A stretch of DNA of 9,729 bases from Ruminococcus sp. (GTDB lineage: Bacteria; Bacillota; Clostridia; Oscillospirales; Ruminococcaceae). The notes beneath the pieces were generated by a model. That model did not search any database and was not told the DNA's origin. It worked only from the letters and a program-made list of their open reading frames with translations. A program made the translations under genes and the position numbers. The stretch covers positions 1,426 to 11,154 of the forward strand of contig JAAVHK010000028.1 of NCBI GenBank assembly GCA_014799765.1, in the 5' to 3' direction. Below, in pieces: positions 6,588 to 9,729 of the stretch. Every line of letters begins with the position of its first letter. Position 1 is the first letter of the stretch.

Positions 6588-8672
6588 ATGGAAATGGTAC
6601 AGGATTACTTCGGCTGTATGGTCTTTGATGAAAGGGTTATGAAAGGCGTACTTTCCGAAAAGGTCTATAAGTCACTGAAAAGGACTATCGACAGAGGCGA
6701 AACGCTTGACATTACGGTTGCAAACGCCGTCGCTTCTGCTATGAAAGACTGGGCAGTTTCAAAGGGTGCTACCCACTATACGCACTGGTTTCAGCCGGAA
6801 ACAGGCGTTACTGCCGAAAAGCATGACAGTTTCATAAACCCTGCTCCTGATGGACGTGTTATTATGGAATTTTCCGGAAAAGAACTTGTAAAGGGTGAAC
6901 CTGATGCGTCTTCATTTCCGTCGGGTGGTCTGAGAGCAACTTTCGAGGCACGTGGCTATACCGCATGGGACCCGACTTCCTACGCATTTATCAAGGACGG
7001 TACTTTATATATCCCTACTGCATTCTGTTCATATACCGGAGAGGCTCTTGACAAGAAAGTACCTCTTTTACGTTCTATGGACGCTCTGAACGTTCAGGCA
7101 CTCCGTATTCTGAAACTCTTCGGCAATACAGATGTACGTTGCGTAAAGACTTCAGTAGGACCGGAGCAGGAATATTTCCTTATTCCCGAAGAACTCTACA
7201 GACAACGCAAGGACTTAATCATGACAGGCAGAACTTTATTCGGTGCAATGCCCCCGAAAGGTCAGGAAATGGAAGACCATTATTTCGGGTCAATAAAGCC
7301 TCGTATCGCCGAATACATGGCTGACCTCGACAGAGAATTATGGAAATTAGGCATTCTCGCAAAGACAAAGCACAATGAAGTGGCACCGGCACAGCACGAA
7401 CTTGCACCGATTTACAGAACTACCAATATCGCCGCAGACAACAATCAGCTTACTATGGAAGTAATGCAGAAAGTAGCACAGAAACACGGTCTTGTATGCC
7501 TGTTACATGAAAAGCCTTTCGAGGGCGTGAACGGTTCGGGAAAACATAATAACTGGTCTATCTCGACTGATACCGGCGTAAACCTGCTCACCCCTGGTAA
7601 GAATCCCTACGAAAACGCACAGTTTTTACTGTTTTTGTCGGCAGTAATAAAGGCTGTTGACGATTATCAGGATTTACTGAGACTTTCAGTAGCAACCGCC
7701 GGAAATGACCACAGATTAGGAGCCAATGAAGCTCCGCCAGCTATTATTTCTATCTTCCTCGGCGACGAACTTTCCGGAGTTCTCGAGGCTATCGAAAACG
7801 ATACTCCTTACGACAGCGGAACACGTCAGAAAATGCAGTTAGGTGTAGGAGTTCTTCCGGAGTTCAGCAAGGATACTACTGACAGAAACAGAACATCACC
7901 TTTTGCATTTACCGGAAATAAATTCGAGTTCAGAATGTTAGGGTCTTCAAATAGTATTTCATGTGCAAATATACATCTTAACGGAGCGGTTGCGGAAGTA
8001 CTAAGACAGTTTGCCAATACCCTCGAAAATGCGGAAGACTTCAATACGGCACTTCAGGAACTCATAAGAAAGACCATCAGGGAACACAAGAGAATCATTT
8101 TCAACGGCAACGGTTATGACGACAGCTGGGTTGCAGAAGCTGAAAAGCGTGGACTTCTCAACCTGAAAACCACCGCCGACGCTATGCCGAAACTTCTTGA
8201 CAAGAAAAATGTCGATATGCTTACTTATCATAAAATCTTCACGGAAAGCGAATTACATTCAAGATGTGACATCATGCTTGACAATTACGTAAAGACCGTA
8301 AATATAGAAGCCCTTACCATGATTGATATGGTTGAAAAGCAGATACTTCCGGCACTTTCAAAGTACACCGGTGACCTTGCAAAGAATCTCAGGGCAAAAG
8401 AAGGTTACGCCGTAACAAAATATGAAACACTCGTTATACAGGAAATTTCTTCCCTCATGGACAAAATAGTTGATGCCGATATTGAACTTGGAAACGCCGT
8501 CAGGGAACTTAAAAATATAAATGGTGCTGTTGAAGCGTCTGCATACGTCCGTGATATTATTCTTCCGGCTATGGATAAACTCCGCAGACCTGTCGACGAG
8601 GCAGAAACACTGACCGCTGAGGACTACTGGCCATTCCCGACTTATGATAAACTTCTTTTCAGCGTAAGATAA
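6588..8672 (+). CDS. glnN: Glutamine synthetase type III
   Basis: Glutamine synthetase joins ammonia to glutamate with ATP and is the entry point of ammonium into metabolism. At 694 residues this is the long GSIII class, not the roughly 450-residue GSI. Recognisable blocks are the N-terminal MEMVQDYFGCMVFDERVM; FPSGGLRATFEARGYTAWDP (110-129); the metal/substrate motifs GPEQEYF (191-197) and KHNEVAPAQHELAP (261-274); VNGSGKHNNWS (314-324); the nucleotide/phosphate region NRTSPFAFTGNKFEFRMLGS (434-453); and a class-specific C-terminal helical part ending AEDYWPFPTYDKLLFSVR. GGAGG (6575-6579) lies 8 nt before the ATG. It is probably translated from a pyrG-glnN transcript, since the 45-bp gap is an AT-rich repeat without a convincing promoter. 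A strong terminator follows at 8709. GSIII lacks the adenylylation control of GSI, so control probably acts on transcription or through effectors; that is family knowledge, not seen here. Confidence 0.97.
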   Translation: MEMVQDYFGCMVFDERVMKGVLSEKVYKSLKRTIDRGETLDITVANAVASAMKDWAVSKGATHYTHWFQPETGVTAEKHDSFINPAPDGRVIMEFSGKELVKGEPDASSFPSGGLRATFEARGYTAWDPTSYAFIKDGTLYIPTAFCSYTGEALDKKVPLLRSMDALNVQALRILKLFGNTDVRCVKTSVGPEQEYFLIPEELYRQRKDLIMTGRTLFGAMPPKGQEMEDHYFGSIKPRIAEYMADLDRELWKLGILAKTKHNEVAPAQHELAPIYRTTNIAADNNQLTMEVMQKVAQKHGLVCLLHEKPFEGVNGSGKHNNWSISTDTGVNLLTPGKNPYENAQFLLFLSAVIKAVDDYQDLLRLSVATAGNDHRLGANEAPPAIISIFLGDELSGVLEAIENDTPYDSGTRQKMQLGVGVLPEFSKDTTDRNRTSPFAFTGNKFEFRMLGSSNSISCANIHLNGAVAEVLRQFANTLENAEDFNTALQELIRKTIREHKRIIFNGNGYDDSWVAEAEKRGLLNLKTTADAMPKLLDKKNVDMLTYHKIFTESELHSRCDIMLDNYVKTVNIEALTMIDMVEKQILPALSKYTGDLAKNLRAKEGYAVTKYETLVIQEISSLMDKIVDADIELGNAVRELKNINGAVEASAYVRDIILPAMDKLRRPVDEAETLTAEDYWPFPTYDKLLFSVR

Positions 8673-8707
8673 TTATTTACAATTTTTAACACGCAGAATA
8701 CAAAAAA

Positions 8708-8776
8708 ATCCGGCAGATTTAAATATCCGCCGGAAATTTTTTATTTAAGTTCTTTTTTTATAGCGTTCAAGAGGTT
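8708..8776. repeat. Direct repeat, copy A (thrH 3' tail plus terminator)
   Basis: Bases 8722-8769 match 9022-9069 at 47 of 48 positions at an offset of exactly 300 bp. The preceding bases also match, with a 1-nt shift. Read in the thrH frame, copy A still encodes LLNAIKKELK and a stop, identical to the end of ThrH. It is therefore a detached copy of the thrH 3' end. Confidence 0.85.
8709..8744. terminator. Bidirectional terminator between glnN and the small minus-strand gene
   Basis: CCGGC-A-GAT pairs with ATC-C-GCCGG (8710-8733) around TTAAAT. ATTTTTTATTT follows on the plus strand and a run of seven T on the minus strand, so it can end both glnN and the opposing small gene. A near copy lies exactly 300 bp downstream. 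Confidence 0.85.
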
Positions 8777-8972
8777 CATTTATAAACTTCACTGTCTTTC
8801 CGATAAAACTCTTATCACTTTCAACAGCAATGGTATTTTTGACATCATATACGGGAACAGGTTTATATTTTTTTCCGTCGATTATGAAATAATAATAATT
8901 GTGTTCCGGCATTTTATCTAAAATCATTACTGCATGTTTGTGAGTATGAAATTCTTTAATTACTTTGCACAT
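8745..8972 (-). CDS. Small protein of unknown function (75 residues)
   Basis: I do not recognise this protein. It is 75 residues, starts MCKVIKEFHTHKHAVMILDK and has no signal peptide or membrane segment. It reads like a compact beta-rich soluble protein: alternating hydrophobic residues, a DGKKYKPVPVYDVKNTIAV core and a final FIGKTVKFI strand. That pattern looks like a genuine small protein rather than a chance frame. The last residues, from about NEPLERYKKRT, are read from the duplicated thrH 3' end (8745-8776) in a different frame, so the original C-terminus may have been near KFI. A modest ribosome-binding site, GAAAGG, lies 10 nt before the ATG. It may be reached by readthrough from thrH, whose own minus-strand terminator has a weak T-run. 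A strong terminator follows its stop. Confidence 0.55.
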   Translation of the reverse strand: MCKVIKEFHTHKHAVMILDKMPEHNYYYFIIDGKKYKPVPVYDVKNTIAVESDKSFIGKTVKFINEPLERYKKRT

Positions 8973-9007
8973 AGATTATCAGCCTTTCATTTAAATTATT
9001 AAAAGAA

Positions 9008-9076
9008 TTTCCGGCAGACTTAATATCCGCCGGAATTTTTTTATTTAAGTTCTTTTTTTATAGCGTTCAGAAGTTC
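9008..9076. repeat. Direct repeat, copy B (genuine thrH 3' end plus terminator)
   Basis: This is the partner of the repeat at 8708-8776, offset by 300 bp. Here the sequence is in frame as the last residues of ThrH, followed by its terminator, so this copy is presumably the original. Confidence 0.85.
9009..9037 (-). terminator. Terminator after thrH
   Basis: TTCCGGC and GCCGGAA close a hairpin (inner GA-TTAA-ATC) directly after the thrH stop at 9041-9043. On the minus strand the stem is followed by AAATTCTTTT, a poor T-run, so readthrough into the small gene is plausible. On the plus strand a run of seven T follows. Confidence 0.65.
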
Positions 9077-9643
9077 GTCGTAAGTTTCAAAAGCCGGTAA
9101 ATCCGGATAATCGTTCTTTATTTTTTCGGTACTCCTGAAGAGGAATCCTGCTTTACTGTTAAGAATCATTCCTAAATCGTTGTAGCTGTCACCGCTGGCG
9201 ATAGTCTCATAACCGATAGACTGTAATGCTTTTACTGTAGTAAGTTTAGACTGTTCGCAACGCATTTTAAAACCGGTTATTTCACCGTTTTCGGCGACTT
9301 CAAGAGAGTTACAGAAGATAGTAGGCATACCGAGTTTTTTCATAAGCGGTGATGCAAACTGTGTGAAAGTATCGCTTATGATTATAACCTGACAGAGTGA
9401 ACGGAGTTCGTCAAGGAAATCCTTAGCACCGTCCATAGGGTCAATTTCAGCGATAGTGTTCTGAATTTCTTTCAGTCCGAGACCGTGTTCTTTCAGTACG
9501 CTTAAACGCCAGTTCATGAGCTTGTTGTAATCAGGTTCGTCACGGGTTGTTCTCTTGAGTTCCGGAATACCGCTTTTTTCGGCGAAAGCAATCCATATTT
9601 CCGGAACAAGTACGCCTTCAAGGTCAAGACAGGTAATATACAT
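9041..9643 (-). CDS. thrH: ThrH-type phosphoserine phosphatase / homoserine phosphotransferase (HAD family)
   Basis: A 200-residue cytoplasmic HAD-superfamily enzyme. It closely follows the ThrH pattern known from Pseudomonas, which removes phosphate from phosphoserine and can transfer it to homoserine, linking serine and threonine synthesis. The start CLDLEGVLVPEIWIAFAEKS is the ThrH signature. Nucleophile Asp7 is followed by Glu9 instead of the second Asp of SerB, as in ThrH. Motif II is SDT at 90-92, the motif III lysine is probably Lys133, and motif IV is GDSYND at 151-156. The length matches the family (about 205). GGAGG (9657-9653) lies 9 nt before the ATG, and a consensus promoter stands just upstream. 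The gene is transcribed towards the nitrogen block but belongs to its own unit. Which of the two activities dominates cannot be told from sequence. Confidence 0.92.
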   Translation of the reverse strand: MYITCLDLEGVLVPEIWIAFAEKSGIPELKRTTRDEPDYNKLMNWRLSVLKEHGLGLKEIQNTIAEIDPMDGAKDFLDELRSLCQVIIISDTFTQFASPLMKKLGMPTIFCNSLEVAENGEITGFKMRCEQSKLTTVKALQSIGYETIASGDSYNDLGMILNSKAGFLFRSTEKIKNDYPDLPAFETYDELLNAIKKELK

Positions 9644-9669
9644 TTTTTTAAACCTCCGTTTGAATTTTA

Positions 9670-9683
9670 CCGGAAAATTCCGG
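9670..9683. promoter_or_regulatory. 14-bp palindrome at the thrH transcription start
   Basis: CCGGAAAATTCCGG covers roughly the first 14 transcribed bases of thrH. It could be an operator or a short 5'-end hairpin in the mRNA. CCGG words are common in this genome, so chance is not excluded. Confidence 0.35.
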
Positions 9684-9690
9684 CAGATAT

Positions 9691-9719
9691 ATTATAACAT
9701 ATAATCCGGAATTTGTCAA
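9691..9719 (-). promoter_or_regulatory. thrH promoter, perfect consensus boxes
   Basis: On the minus strand TTGACA (9719-9714) and TATAAT (9696-9691) are separated by 17 nt, a complete match to the housekeeping consensus. Transcription should start near 9684, giving a leader of about 40 nt. The AT-rich repeat word AATTAATAATTA begins at 9718, overlapping the -35 box, and is cut by the window end. Confidence 0.85.
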
Positions 9720-9729
9720 TTAATAATTA

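Noticed and set aside
9041..9643. Annotation as ordinary SerB
   Set aside because: The N-terminal DLEGVLVPEIW signature with Glu at the second acidic position and the 200-residue length fit ThrH rather than SerB.

Overview
The window is a nitrogen-assimilation locus from a low-to-moderate GC Gram-positive anaerobe, most likely a Ruminococcus-like member of the Clostridia. The evidence is a type III glutamine synthetase, an ammonium channel fused to a PII domain, strong GGAGG ribosome-binding sites, near-consensus sigma-70/sigma-A promoters, and AT-rich spacers built from AATTCATAATT/ATTATGCATT words. The genus is inference; the gene identities are read from the proteins.

Layout. Positions 1-2341 (minus strand) hold the first 780 codons of the glutamate synthase large subunit (gltB), cut by the left edge. 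A 597-bp divergent spacer (2342-2938) follows. It carries a promoter and a leader terminator for each direction, a 12-bp tandem repeat and two AT-rich repeats. On the plus strand come an Amt-PII fusion (2939-4747), a 202-bp spacer with an elaborate inverted repeat, pyrG (CTP synthase, TTG start, 4950-6542) and, 45 bp further on, glnN (GSIII, 6588-8672). A bidirectional terminator closes this block. On the minus strand lie a small unrecognised gene (8745-8972) and thrH (9041-9643), which has a perfect consensus promoter at the right edge.

How the genes work together. The Amt domain brings in ammonium, with PII as a built-in sensor. GlnN fixes ammonium into glutamine. GltB hydrolyses that glutamine to make glutamate, and PyrG spends it on CTP. 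Both divergent genes, gltB and amt-PII, have an intrinsic terminator between the predicted transcription start and the start codon, which suggests control by attenuation/antitermination. In the amt leader, a hairpin with an AnnGnn hexaloop overlaps the terminator and resembles half of an ANTAR-protein target.

The points most worth a second look are: the paired leader terminators; the Amt-PII fusion whose T-loop lacks the uridylylation tyrosine; the 4764-4879 repeat; a direct repeat offset by exactly 300 bp that copies the 3' end and terminator of thrH onto the small gene out of frame; and a near absence of GATC (one site found by eye in 9.7 kb). I saw no tRNA, rRNA, CRISPR array, transposase or phage gene.
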